Source: Salvator merianae
Taxonomy: Eukaryota; Chordata; Lepidosauria; Squamata; Teiidae
Assembly: GCA_003586115.2 (NCBI GenBank)
Contig: QVOM02000029.1
Location: 30,146,929 to 30,210,928 of the forward strand
Direction: 5' to 3'
DNA: 64,000 nucleotides
Within the stretch, counting starts at the first letter, position 1. Each line of letters starts with the position of its first letter. A model generated the notes under the pieces. The model ran no database searches. It was not told the DNA's origin and saw only the letters and a list, made by a program, of their open reading frames with translations. The translations under genes were made by a program, and so were the position numbers. This document shows, piece by piece, positions 1 to 11,700 of this stretch.

Positions 1-1548
1 GACTGCATACCTATCCAGCCCAAGGCAGTAAAAAGGAATCCTTTTTGTTGCGCTTTGTTGTGTTTAGTTACGTGCAGACAGTGATTAGAAGAGAACAGGG
101 GAGAACAGCACTTTCTTGTCTGGTGCCCAAAATATTTGCCCAGTTACTTTTTTAATATATTATCACAGCGTTGACTGTAAGAATAAAATAGCAACATGAG
201 AAAAAGGAATATTGGTTTTGACCTCCTTCAGAAAAAATCACTATATTACAGGACATAAAAGATGCTGTGTTCCATATGTAGGGTTACATGTTTACCATCT
301 TAAATAAGCATATTTATAGGCAATTTGTGAAATGTTTATAGACTGAATTCCTATTTCAAACTAAAGTTATACAGTGTACCAAAGAGTATGTGTTTGGCAG
401 CTTGGAATAGAAGCCCTTGAAATACTTTAATCTCCACCAATCACGTGTTAACACGTCTGAAGGTACTGAGTTACACTTCTTAAAAGTGGCATTTGAATTA
501 TGGGGCATTTTGTGTCTCACAAACAAGATCTTTAAACAGATGTCTTGGCTTTCTCTGTATACAATTTTTTAAAAAGTAGATTTAAAAATTTCCAGGCTAT
601 GCCTCATATTTTTAGGGCAAGGTGGGTGGGATGACAGGCCCTTGGAGGGATCAACTAAGGAGACCCCTAAAATGCTCTGTATAATCCTTAATTACTGCTA
701 AATGCAATTTATTTGTGCACATGCAGACAGCATATTCCATTAACAAATATAAGAGTGGTCATAACTCAATGACAAAGCAACTACATCTTGTTTTGGAGCG
801 TTTCTCTCCAAGTCTATTGCCAAAGCTGTATTTTTTTCCTGTAGCTAAAATAGGAACCATATGACATCTTAAAGAGTAGCAAAAGGATGATGGTAGACTT
901 CAAGTTAATCAGACGCCTAGAGGTGCAGATTGAATGAAAATGCCAGTGTAAAGTGACTTAAAAAAAAAGTTACCAACGGGTTTCCAAAAGTTTACTCTGG
1001 ATCTCTTACGCTGAAAACAAAAATAACTTCAGTTAGTAATTCGCGATGTGTACAGTTCGTACTTTGCGAATACCTGTCCTCACAGCAACTAAGAGCAACT
1101 CCCTCCTCCCACCAAAAAGTAATTGGCCATGCTGCATAACCTTGCCACATTATGCAGCGTTACAAGAGAAGAGAAGGAGCAGCTTTTGCTGCCACAGGTT
1201 CAAACCCCAGCATCTCCGGGGAAATCGCTCGGTCGCCGGCGATTTTTTCTGGCGGTCTCTGGTCACCCACCCGCCCCCGCCCCACACCGTATTATCAGAG
1301 AATACCGGCGCTCATTCGGACGGACTCAGGAAGCACCATTTTCTTACGTCCTAAAGCAACACAAATACAAACGTCACAAGCTGTCGTTAAAACGATGCAG
1401 TCCTCCTGGCGTCAGCAAGCAAAAGGAGAGCACAGCAGCATCCCCTGGGCTGCCCATTCGCTCCCTCCTTCCCGTTACCGGCCCGCCCGCCATTAGCTCT
1501 CTTCCCGCGCTAGACGGCTCCAAAGGCAGGGGAGAGCGGCTCACTCAC
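1..1548 (-). other. RIMS2: RIMS2 intron downstream of the gamma first exon
   Basis: The sequence is intronic from the gamma donor at 1548 to the window edge. No exon with acceptable splice sites was seen. The part below about 1200 is AT-rich and looks unique. The part next to the exon shares the CpG-island composition. The next RIMS2 coding exon must lie below base 1. Confidence 0.75.
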
Positions 1549-2160
1549 CTCCGCCGTCGGCGGCACCTTTCTTCACCACCTTGCCCTCCTCTTCCCTCTC
1601 CAGAGAGTTCATGCAGAAGTAAACGGCGAGCGCCTCGAAGGAGGCAGACAGGCTACTCCGGCTCTGCGAGCGCTGCATGCTGCGCCCGCCGTCCGCGCTT
1701 TGCCGGCCCATGTTGTCGCCAGCTTCGGTCCTCCTCCTGCTCTGTTGGCTGTTGGAACAAGCGGCGAGGAGGAGGAGGCGCCTTGGCGGCGGCGGCAGCG
1801 GCAGGAGCAGGTGCTCGTCGTCGATGTGAGGCTCAAGTGCGTACGTCGCCGGCGGGCCCAAAGCGTGCCGGGCTGGACTTCTCGGCGGCGGTGGCCGGCA
1901 ATGTCTAACCTCCCGCCTTGCTTCCCTCCCTCCTGGAGAGGGGGAGTCTGGCTGGCATGAGGAGAGGACGGACTGGGTTAGGAGGGGCAGCCCTCGTTTC
2001 CAGCGGGGCCAATGAGCCGCCAGTCTCTCCGGGTTGCTTTTGCCTATGGCTCCCATTGCAACAGCCCCCTGTGAAGGTTGAGACAGCCCACCTTCTCAAT
2101 CCCTAGCAAGATTGCAAGCATTTTTCTGAAGGCGCGGGCCGGGGGGGGGGACGACGGACG
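1200..2160 (-). promoter_or_regulatory. RIMS2: CpG-rich island holding the RIMS2 gamma promoter and 5' UTR
   Basis: GC and CpG content rise sharply here compared with the AT-rich introns on both sides, with many CGCC, GCGG and CCGCC blocks. The gamma first exon lies inside, and the sequence upstream of its ATG (1712-2160 in transcript direction) is the likely core promoter and 5' UTR. An inverted CCAAT box (GGCCAATGAG on the plus strand) is near 2008-2017, about 300 bases upstream of the ATG. A run of ten G follows at 2141-2150. No clear TATA box was seen, as is usual for CpG-island promoters. The transcription start cannot be placed from sequence alone. Confidence 0.7.
1549..1711 (-). CDS. 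RIMS2: Alternative first coding exon of the short RIM2 gamma isoform (partial CDS)
   Basis: This is the start of the short RIM2 form, which lacks zinc finger, PDZ and C2A domains and keeps only the C-terminal C2B part. The chosen ATG at 1711-1709 sits in a strong Kozak context (ACAACATGG). A second in-frame ATG is at 1678. The 54 full codons begin MGRQSADGGRSMQRSQSRSS, then LSASFEALAVYFCMNSLERE, and end KKGAADGG. The donor is GGAG|GTGAGTGA with GT at 1548-1547, leaving in phase 1, the same phase as the exon at 20771, so both can splice to one downstream exon. SMQRSQSRSSLSASFEALA is the recognisable gamma signature. The frame stays open upstream to 2056, but that part is Pro/Arg/Leu-rich CpG-island sequence and looks like 5' UTR. 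The FEALA-to-MNSLE segment seems to differ from mammals by a substitution and a missing residue (recall only). Confidence 0.88.
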
Positions 2161-2684
2161 AGGCAACGATATTAAAGCGATATTTAGACACTTCTCCCCA
2201 TCTAAAATCTAGAAATAGCTCAAGTTAAGCAAAACTGCAGGATTTGCTCCTAGAGGGCCGCAGTATCAGGTATCCCAGCTAGACTATTATGCAGCAATAA
2301 CTGCTGATACAGAAGACAGCAGCAAGCTGTTACTCTGCAGGGCCATCAGTCTCAGGCTGGCTATGAAGAGAGAACCATAGCAGGGTTTTTGGGGAAGCCA
2401 AGCAGCAGGCCACGAGTACAACTTTGGAGCTGGCCTGACCCATCTTGTCTGCGCCTGAAAATCTATCGGAGTTCGGCCTGGCTAGTGCTACACGGGAAAT
2501 GGGGAAGAGAAAGCAATGGCAAACTTCCATTTTGCTGCTAAGAAAACTGCGCAGATATGGCCATCAGTCTCTGGAGTCAAGGTCAACTCAGGGACACCTT
2601 TATCCTTCTGGGAAACACAAAAATGGAGTTACCAACTACTGCTTCATTAAGATTGCAAGTAGTAACCTGCTGAATCAGAACCAA

Positions 2685-2805
2685 GGACAGTTTCACACTG
2701 GCCAGTATACCAGACCAGCAAGCGTACTAGGATTCTCCCTTCTACACACTTCCGGGTGTAGGGAAAAGAGGCTCTTAGTACCCTTGCTGATCCAGTATAC
2801 CAAAG
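2685..2805. mobile_element. Foldback MITE copy, 3' end truncated or decayed
   Basis: It begins GGACAGTTTCACACTGGCCA and continues GTATACCAGACCAGCAAG, matching the left arm of the palindromic family seen at 9187, 14324, 21136 and 37441. The inverted right arm (TTGCTGATCCAGTATACC) is present but the terminal bases are lost. Sequence resembling a LINE 3' end follows at once. Confidence 0.6.
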
Positions 2806-3000
2806 GCTAACCTAGTCCAGCATCAGGGGGTCCACAAATGCCTATGGGAAGCCCATAAGCTGGATATGAGCACATCAACATTATCTTCATGCACAGTTGC
2901 ATCTAGTCTTCAATAGCCTTGCACCTCTAATACCTGAAGCATTACTAGCCTATTACTAGTTCTACAAGTATCTATTGCTGGTTCTGTGATCAGGAAATCT
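2806..3000 (-). mobile_element. CR1/L3-like LINE 3'-end fragment
   Basis: The plus strand reads CTAGTCCAGCATCAGGGGG, CCACAAATGCCTATGGGAAG and CCCATAAGCTGGATATGAG. This is the reverse complement of the common reptile LINE 3' region (bearing 'gtctgatccagca') also seen at 15970, 32559 and 62085. It is diverged and noncoding. Confidence 0.5.
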
Positions 3001-6000
3001 CTCCAGACTTTTCTGAAGGCACCCAGGTTGGTGTGGTCAGTGCATCAAATGATTCTGCGCTCAAATGCTGTATAATGAATTACTGCACAAGCCAACGTGT
3101 CCAGGAAACTCCTCCCTCTTCACCCCCCCCACTACTTCACCTTTCTTGATTACGACGGATCAGGTATTCTGAGCAGCCCCAGCTTACCCAACACCCTTAA
3201 CCAGCCCTTCTAGCAGACGTTTCCCTGCTGGCTTTTCATATGAAGGGCAGTTGAAAACCATGTTGGTCCTTCTGCTATTAGGATGGCAACCTGGGATGGC
3301 TCTGAAGCGAATGGCCCCTTCTCCAAATCAGTGTATAGTGCACAAAAGTTACCTTTTTAAAAAAGAAAACGATCTATCCACTATCTAATTCAGCCACCTC
3401 TTTCTTCTGGCTGTTGCCATAGCCATTAGGCACGCAGTACACAACTGTGCCGCCATGCCACCGACTCACAGCATTTGTACCCAGAAGAAGGTGTGAACAC
3501 TGCTGACTGGGAGCAGTCTAGCCACTCGGGTCAACCCGAGGACAATGATTTTGTTGTCCACAGCTAATAGTCTTTTGCTGCCTTTAGACACACTTAAAAT
3601 GCCGGCAGGTTGTCAGCATAGCAGCGAGGCCACCTGTGGCTGTGTTGGAGCTCTTGTGATCTACTGAATGCTTAATACAGAGTAAAAATAGGATGGGAAA
3701 TCCTGCACTATTTTTATACCTCTAGCAAAAAATGTCTGGCAAGGCCTTCTCTGGCACTGAATCAAAAGAAGCTTCTGGAACTTGCCACCCTAACCCCTTT
3801 CTTGTGTGCTTATGGCATGGCCCAAAAATACCTTCCAATTCAATGCTGGAAGAGCTTCCCAGACCTTGCTGTAGTGAATCTGTGCTGTGGGAACCCCACG
3901 AATGTCTGACAGGTTGTGTGGAGAGGCAGTGATGACTTTCTGCTAAGATTTGCCAGTACCCCTCATTGTGTTGTAGGATTTATCACATTCTTTAATTTTG
4001 AGAACAAAAGTCATAAGTAAAATCACATTTTTGGCAATCTGCCTTCTGTTGCAGCTATAAATTTAAACATAAAACTTTAACGTCTTTGATCTCTACATTG
4101 ATGCAAACGCGTTATGTGAATATAACTTCCACGCTATGTAGATTACAAAGTTCATCAAAAAGCTGTCTCTTTGCCTCTTATTTTTCACGTGGGATTGCTG
4201 AATCACAATTAATTCTCAATGTGCCCTACTTAACAGATAAAATCTACTCTGCTCCCTATATCTTTTTAAAGTCAGGAGCCTATGGATGGATGATTTGGTA
4301 CTTTATGCATTAAATGGCTTTATTTTGATAAGAACCTATCTGCTTCCTTTTTTGTCAAAAAAATCCCAAAGGAACAAAAAAACCACAAAGAAGTGTTTTG
4401 TACACCCCAGAACAATTGCTTCTATTATGCCATAACTGCTGTTACGGTAGGCAGAGATGACTGCTTAAAATGACTTCTACAGTTTAAGCATGGACTGCTC
4501 CTTGGTCCTGGGAACTTAAATTCCCTTTAAAGGTCACTGTGGTCAGAGGGACGGTTTGGACAAGAAATCTTCAGCCCTGACTGGTAGCAGCCAGTGTGGG
4601 TTAGGGCAGATTCAAGGACTTGGTCTGGGACTAGCAATATGAGGAATTTCTGCTATGCATCCGATGTCAGCCTCCAGTGGAACTGTCATTTCCTCCAAAC
4701 TCTTTCTGAGGAAGATAGTATTAAAGCAGAGCTTAAAAATCACAAGGTGCACATTCTTAATAGTTTCACACCATTTTTCCTTAAAATTCTTTTTCTAGAT
4801 TTTAAGTCAATAGGATCTCCCTGCAAGGAAGAAATAATTTATATATGCCGCCAGTTTTACTAAAAATTATAACAGGCAGAGCTTATGCATAAAACTGAAA
4901 ATGTTTAGGTTGTATGGTATCAACTAGGACAATTATACATTTTTGAAGAAAGAAGAGGGAACTAAAGCACCAGGACATTTAGCTAGGTGAAATTTATTTA
5001 CATGGTAAATACTATTACTGGAGTCAAGATAAACTGCTATTGTAGGCTGCAATCTTAAATCTTGGTCTGCCAGGGCCTGGGCACCACATCTGGACTCCAA
5101 TGTGCATATTGAATTGTTCAGTTCAGAATTTGATAAAGATGAGGTTATGTAACAGAACAAAAACATTTATGTGCTACTGAAACCTGAATAATCTAAGGTC
5201 TGGAAAAAGACAAGGGCAAGCCTGCGTTAAGACCAGGCAGGCAGAAATGAAGCTTCCCTGCTCCCAACAAGATGACTTAATTTCTTGTAAGGGTTCCTTG
5301 CATGCCCAACCTTTCCCCTTTCCGCCCCTTCCATATCTGAGCCACAAAAAGGAGGAGGAGAAGGAGGCTGGTACAGAAATTGTAGGGATGGGGGAAAACA
5401 TGGAAGTTAAAATGGGACCCAGAATAAAAAACCAAGGGCAAAAGTAAAAATCTAGACCAGATTTAAAAACCAAAATGCATGTCAGCAAGTTAGAAACCAT
5501 GTTAAACAGAGGGAGCTAGCAGTTTACCAAACATGTCTGTGCAAAACCATTCTACATAAGGGATGAGTGTACAGCAAAGGCTAGTTGTTAGAAGATGGGT
5601 ATCTGGCAGGCATGGTGTGGTAATCAAGTTTCAGAATCTTTAACTGAATTCAGAAACTGAGTTGTATTGCATTAACAAGTTCCCTGAATTGATTTGCTGA
5701 GCTACAGTAATTATTTGAAGCTTTAAGTTTTTTATTTGTGACTTTCATGTATTTGTAAAGGAGTGCATGTGAGACTCTTTTCCTTATTTGCAGTCATTAA
5801 TTACAAGTGTCTCCATTGTATCCTTATTATAGTGCTTTCTGGGAGATTTTCATATTCCCCCAGAACATTTCTGGAGTTGTCCATATTCATGAGTTTCTCT
5901 ATGTGCAACGAAATGGTGGAACAAAACTCCCAGAGATTCTGAGGAAGGAATGTGAATTTGCAGTGTGGCCTCATCTGATCTTTTTTGATTTTTTTTTGTT

Positions 6001-8680
6001 TATTAAATATTTTATTTAATAATATTTATGTCCCATCATAGAAATATACAAACACAGCTAGGAACAGCACCTTAAACTAATAAATTGTCCCTTAAATTAT
6101 TTTAACACTTAACTCATCCATTTAACAAAATACAATTATCACACTTCATCAATCATTTAAATTGAGGAATAACATCAAAACCTGTTCACAGTATTTTTTT
6201 AAAATTAATAAGTTTGTATCTGCCAAGAAAACTGCAGAGTTAAACAACTGCGTATGGCCCTATAAAGCAATTTCAGATCAAAATGAGTGACACTAGAAAT
6301 GTCAAATCTGAATTAGCTGGAAGGTTTCACAGTGACCAAAGTGTCAAGAAATGATATTCATACTTTTTCTACCTAATCTTGTGATTGATGGATTTTTAAT
6401 TTCCTCTTCCTGTTATTCAATGTTTTACTTTGATTATTTTTCTTTGTGGGGAATACCCAAGGCAGAGCAAAGTCAGGGAAAGGGAGGTTTTGAGAAATGG
6501 ACAAGTTCAGTACTAGATTTTTGTCTTCCTTCTCTGCAAATTATATTGACTTGCTGTAAGCTTATCAAAATTTTAGAGACATTTTAATTTAGAATCCAAA
6601 GGTAAGTAAAGTATACTAGCCATTTGTGGGTTCTTCACCCTGGAAAGAATTGCATATGTCTAATGAATTGTTTGGCTAATCTGAAAACCCTCGAAGACCT
6701 GACAAAACCTATTTGATAGCTCTCGATTGCACTCATTTCCTGGCAAACAACTTATCAAGCAAATTCACAAGAATGCTTGCTCTTTTAGGTTTCCTTGCCT
6801 GCCACTATTTTCCCACCTTGAACACCTTTGCCCCTCCTTTGTCCCTCCTTCTTGTACCTGCCCATCCCCAAACACTATAACTACCATATGTTTTTGACAC
6901 AGGTTAGGTGGGTAGAATTCTCAAGGATCCCTCCATCTCTTCCCCTCACTATTTGCTTGCTGCCAATTTCCCATGCTACCCAGCACACAGAATCCCTCCT
7001 TACACTGAAAACATTGCTTTGAGGCAGATGAAGCCATTCACTCCGGGGAGGGGGGGAAATGGTTGATTAAGCTCAGGGGAGCCCCTGGTCTCTTCTCCAT
7101 ACTTTTGCTGCTGTTTTATTTGTTGTGCCCTTCTGTCACAAAACAGAGGCACTAGGAAAGAAAAACGTCTCTTCCTCCCTACCTTTTAAGTCTTTGGAAA
7201 CTTGGCTTAGCAAAGGATCTGAGAATTCATGCAAGGCAGATAATGTCTGTTAGAGTTTTGTTGTGAATGCTTTCAAGGGTCTTGTTCATGTAATCTTTTC
7301 CTGACAACTTTGATTTAAAAACCTCACTTGGTGTGTTGCTGCTGTGGGGCAGAGCACTACAAAAGAGAAGAATCCATTTCACACTGTCCCTTTTCTTTCC
7401 CTTACAGCTTGTGAAGAATCAGGACATGTCTCTGGAAGGGTGAGGATTTTGCCCTAAATTTCCCCCTTCTTCTTCATGAGTGCTTAGGAGGAGCTGGTTG
7501 CCAGGTGAGATTGGGGCAGATGACAAAGACTTGCATGTCAGGCACCAGTTCAGAAGAGCTGAAAGCATGAGAGTTTATTTACTCAGGTTGGGTAATTTGA
7601 CTGCTAAGGGTTAAAGAAAAAGCTAGTTTGGGATGGCTTAGCTAATTAAGAATCCACAGCTCCTTTAAAAATCATTCAGCCATGCCCAAGCCCCTTAAGA
7701 TTGTAACAGTGTATCTAATCCCCATTGATTGATAGTATAATCATTGCTTGCTCTCTGTCTGTTGAACCTGTTTTTCTTTTGCCTGCTTGATTCTGATTAT
7801 TCCAATTGTGCTATTATTAATAAAAATAATTGATATTGGAAAGTCCTGTTAGTTTGGGTTCTCCCTTTTGTTTCCCTTCTTTTCAAATCCATGCCTTGCC
7901 AATTGCATTCTATTAAACCTACCTTTTCACTAAAGGTTTCAAGGTTGTGAACTGGGAGCTAATTTCCCTCCCCAGTATACACCAGTTCATATAACACCGG
8001 GTATTAACAATTTGCTGAAAATATACATCTTTACATTTTTATCCTGCACTACACCCTAAGGAAGTTAAGAGCAGAATTATGAATTAGGGATCTGGACGCA
8101 GTAACTAAAAATGGGATGAACTTCAAGAAGAATGAATCAATTAATGCCAGATCAAATAAAACCTGAATGCTCTCTCTTGAGGAAACAATAATCAAACAGA
8201 AACTTGCATATTTGCGGCATGTGATGTGAGCAAAAAAAGGACTAGAAAAAAAACATGTCTGGCAAAGTTGAATGAAGATGGACAAGATGGAAAAATGAAT
8301 GGATGGAAGCAAAGAGAGTGTTGGAATGGTCTTGGAAGAGCTACAAGTTATTACTAGAAGCAGATCAAAATAGTAAGAATTTTTCTACACAGTCACCAGG
8401 AACCACGCTCCACTCATTGACATCTAACAAGAGCACCCTAAAGTTCCAGGGTGAGTTACAAGCAACTGCAACATGTAAATCAGAGAACAAAAAGCAATTT
8501 AAATGTCTAATTAAAAATGGCAATACTGTGCATAGAATGGGAGGGGAGATTGCTTCTTCAACCAAAGGCCCCAAGTAGAAGGAAATGTCTTTACCACTTA
8601 TTTAAATATATACAGTGTACGTCAGAGGCCAGGACATTTCACAAACAAAGAAGACCCTCTCATGGATTCCTATACTTTTT

Positions 8681-8703
8681 GCTGCTGCTGCTGCTGCTGC
8701 TGC
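8681..8703. repeat. GCT/CAG trinucleotide microsatellite
   Basis: About seven and a half perfect GCT units lie on the plus strand. They read as CAG in the sense of the host gene, inside an intron. Confidence 0.95.
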
Positions 8704-8754
8704 GACTACCAGGAGGGCCTCTATGTCAGATCCCAAAGCATGGGCAGGTCTGTA

Positions 8755-8985
8755 TGTGAAGAGGTTCTCCTTTAGATATCTGGGACCAATTCATTTAGGG
8801 CCTTAAAACTCAATGCTAAAATACTGAACTCAATAGCAAATTGGCAACCAGCATGTAATGTGCAATGCCCATCAATGCCTATTTTGTACTATTTGCAGTT
8901 TCCATACCTTCTTCAAGAGCATCCCCACATGTATTACAGTAGTCCAGTACTGAAGATACAAGAGTGGCCTGGATGACAGTGGCCA
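8755..8985. repeat. Interspersed repeat fragment shared with the 59-kb copy
   Basis: Phrases such as GGTTCTCCTTTAGATATCTGG, CAAATTGGCAACCAGCATGTA and TATTACAGTAGTCCAGTACTG belong to a long interspersed repeat common in reptiles. Related phrases recur at 59560-59720 and 52560-52870. I do not assign its class with confidence. Confidence 0.5.
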
Positions 8986-9186
8986 AGCAAACACACTATT
9001 CTGCATTGTTTACCTGTGCATGTCAATAATTAAAAGCAGTAACAAACTGAATTCAAGTTGAGATGGGAATGCTCACTGGGGGACAGGATAAAAATCATCT
9101 GCTCAAAATCAGGTTAGACTCCCTCAGAAATATCAGGCATGTTGCTGAAAAATGCTCTTTGATCACAGCTTTACTTTGGAGTCTTA

Positions 9187-9357
9187 GGACCATTCCATAC
9201 TGGCCAGTGTACTGGAACATCAAGTGTACCAGGAACTTCTTCTGCACACTGGTGCAGTCCAAAGGACGTCGGGCCTCCCTTAGATCACACCAGTGTGTGA
9301 AAGGGAGGTTCCTAGTACACTTTCTGGTCTTGCATACTGGCCAGTTTGGACTCGCCC
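9187..9357. mobile_element. Palindromic foldback MITE with TTA target duplication (PIF/Harbinger-like)
   Basis: A 171-bp element bounded by TTA at 9184-9186 and 9358-9360. The left end GGACCATTCCATACTGGCCA is the inverted partner of the right end (CATACTGGCCAGTTTGGA then CTCGCCC). Most of the element is one imperfect hairpin. It has no coding capacity. The family is recognised from six copies in this window. Confidence 0.75.
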
Positions 9358-11547
9358 TTAGATTAAGGCAGTAACCAACATTCTTGATGAAAATGTCTCC
9401 AAACAGGGGTACATCAGATGACTAAATCCAGATTAGACTATTGCAGTGTCCTCCACATAGTGCTTTCTTCTGTAGTCCAAAACGTTTGTGGGGAATGTCC
9501 AAAAATGGCCTGGACTTTTTAAAATTATACAATGAATAATAAAATGATAATATGACAGTCATTTTAAAGTTTTCTCTCTATTTCGAAATACTGTTGCCCC
9601 CACACTGCAGAAGCTTCCATATTCCAGCTTCATCACTAGATTAGGATTGGGTTTTTAAAAATCTTATTATTCAAAAATGAATTTCTTGCATCCTACCTTC
9701 CACTAGCGGTTCAGCCTATGGGGTTGTCAGTACAGACTACGAGGAGGATGCAGAATTTCCCACCACAATTCAGCCAGTATATTTATACTCCTATTACCTG
9801 TATATGGATGGGTGTTGTCTCTTTTTCACAGCTAGTTTCCAATTGTATAGGAGACTGCTATAGTAGCTAGTGTTAATTGTATGGTACATGAATGATGAAG
9901 CCCTGCCTACAGTGAGGGCAGTAATGGTGGCAACTATGTTTCCAACGAAGATAAGTTCTCTGAACCTTTTCAACGATACTCACTTACTCATGAGTTGCTA
10001 CACGTGCTAAGGAAAGCCTGGGGTTGCCGAGCAAGGCACCTAACAGTCCTGGGCCTCCCTAAGCAGTTCACAAGAAACAAACCTTTTAAGAACTGCAGTT
10101 CGGCATATTTTAATGTTAAGTTCTGAAACTTATCTTTAATTTTATTCATTTATAACATTTGTATTCACCCGGAGGCCCCAGGGAAGAACACAACATATGA
10201 TGCACAATCATTCTCCTCTTACTAAGTATGAGTGCTTTTTACTCATAAAAGGATTTTTTTTGAGGGGGGGGGTTAGTCAAACACATTTTGACAAGTTGGA
10301 CCTTGGGGAAATGCCAAAAAAACAAAAAGGAAATGGAAAAAAGACACTACTGACTGGCAAAAAGAGATGGCTAATCACAGTGTATTTCTATGCAGGAGGG
10401 AAAAAATGGCTGGATTACGTGGACTTAGTTGAGGCAGAATATACAATGTGTGTGCCAGAAAGCAATGGGAGAAAGGTGAGCTTGAGGCAGGCTCTGAACT
10501 ATGAATGTGAACATTGCCTTAAAGAGCTTCAAAATATTGTATGTAGCTAGGCCTTTAGAAACCAATAGTAGGCAATGAAAGGATGATTCCTGTTAGCGCA
10601 GCAGGTGTATTCTGAAGTTTCAGAGAAATCTGCAGTGATAAGCTTAGGCTAACCTATTTGAATAATCAAATTTGAAGAAAATTAGAGCTTGGAAACTGTT
10701 TTCCAACTATCAGACTATACAAGCCTTAGCTTATGGGAGTGCTACATTCTTGCAAGTATGATCTTCAGTGATAAGAATGGGCCTTTTTTTTTGTAAAGGA
10801 ATGTTGGTAGAGAAATCTAGTAGTACTGATAGTCCAATGAATACTAAACAAGGAGCAGCCCTAGAAGAAGTTAAAATGAGGACTTCTTTCAACTTCCATG
10901 TTACAAGCTATTGCAAAATGTCAACCTTTCATATACAGAATGAGAACATAACAGCAAGCAAGTCTTGCAACATGAAAAGAAAAGGTGACATTGTATACAC
11001 AACCCTTTTTTCTGCTAACAAAGTTAGCAGCTTAATTGACTTCTTGTTTTTCAAACTGGTCATTGTTCATCACCACCATTATTCAAATTGAACTTTGTTT
11101 TGCCACTGCTATAATCTGGAAGTACTCACTGCAGTGACAATATTTTAACTGCTCGCAATCTCAGCTCAGAAATTGTTTCCTTCCTACTTCTTTCCAGCTG
11201 CATAAGAGTAAACTTTATAGCAGTATTTACACTTCAGTCATCATCAGTCAAATAAAGTAGCAACCAAACAAAACAGGAGCTGCAGCTCCAGAAAATATAC
11301 CTTCATCACTGTGACGTATGCCATTGTGAATACCTCAATTAAATTTCTACTATGCCTTATATACAGGGATGCCCTTGAGTACTATTTGAATAATCTGTCA
11401 CAGACATACTGTGCTGTTGCTGCTGTGTTCCCACCACCAATGAGTTCTGGAAGGTAAATATTTCTGGAGACCTTCTAACCCCACATACTCCACAGAGCCT
11501 GTGGCTCCAGCTGCTACGAGCCATGTCTGGAGCAGAGGACATACCGT

Positions 11548-11700
11548 TAGGATGTGCAAAACATTCCTATGGAGAACATTCTGTACTTGAAACAGGCCAT
11601 TCCAGCTGACTTGAACTTGAAATAAAACATTTTTCCAAAACAGGGTTTGTTCAGAGGTGGGGCAAAACTACTTCGCATTCCACTGAACCATTCTCAGGCC
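11548..11700. mobile_element. Possible decayed hAT-type terminal fragment
   Basis: It opens TAGGATGTGCAAAACATTCC, close to the TAGGGATGTGCAC end of the complete element at 45661. The right end and target duplication were not found. Confidence 0.3.

Noticed and set aside
1123..1908. 261-codon open frame on the plus strand
   Set aside because: It lies antisense to the gamma first exon in a CpG island. Its Arg/Pro/Ala/Ser-rich translation with runs of Gly and Ala reflects high GC, and it has no recognisable domain.
1712..2056. Upstream in-frame extension of the gamma exon to an ATG at 2056
   Set aside because: The text is Pro/Arg/Leu-rich and unlike RIM proteins. The ATG at 1711 has the better context and fits the known gamma start, so the extension is treated as 5' UTR.
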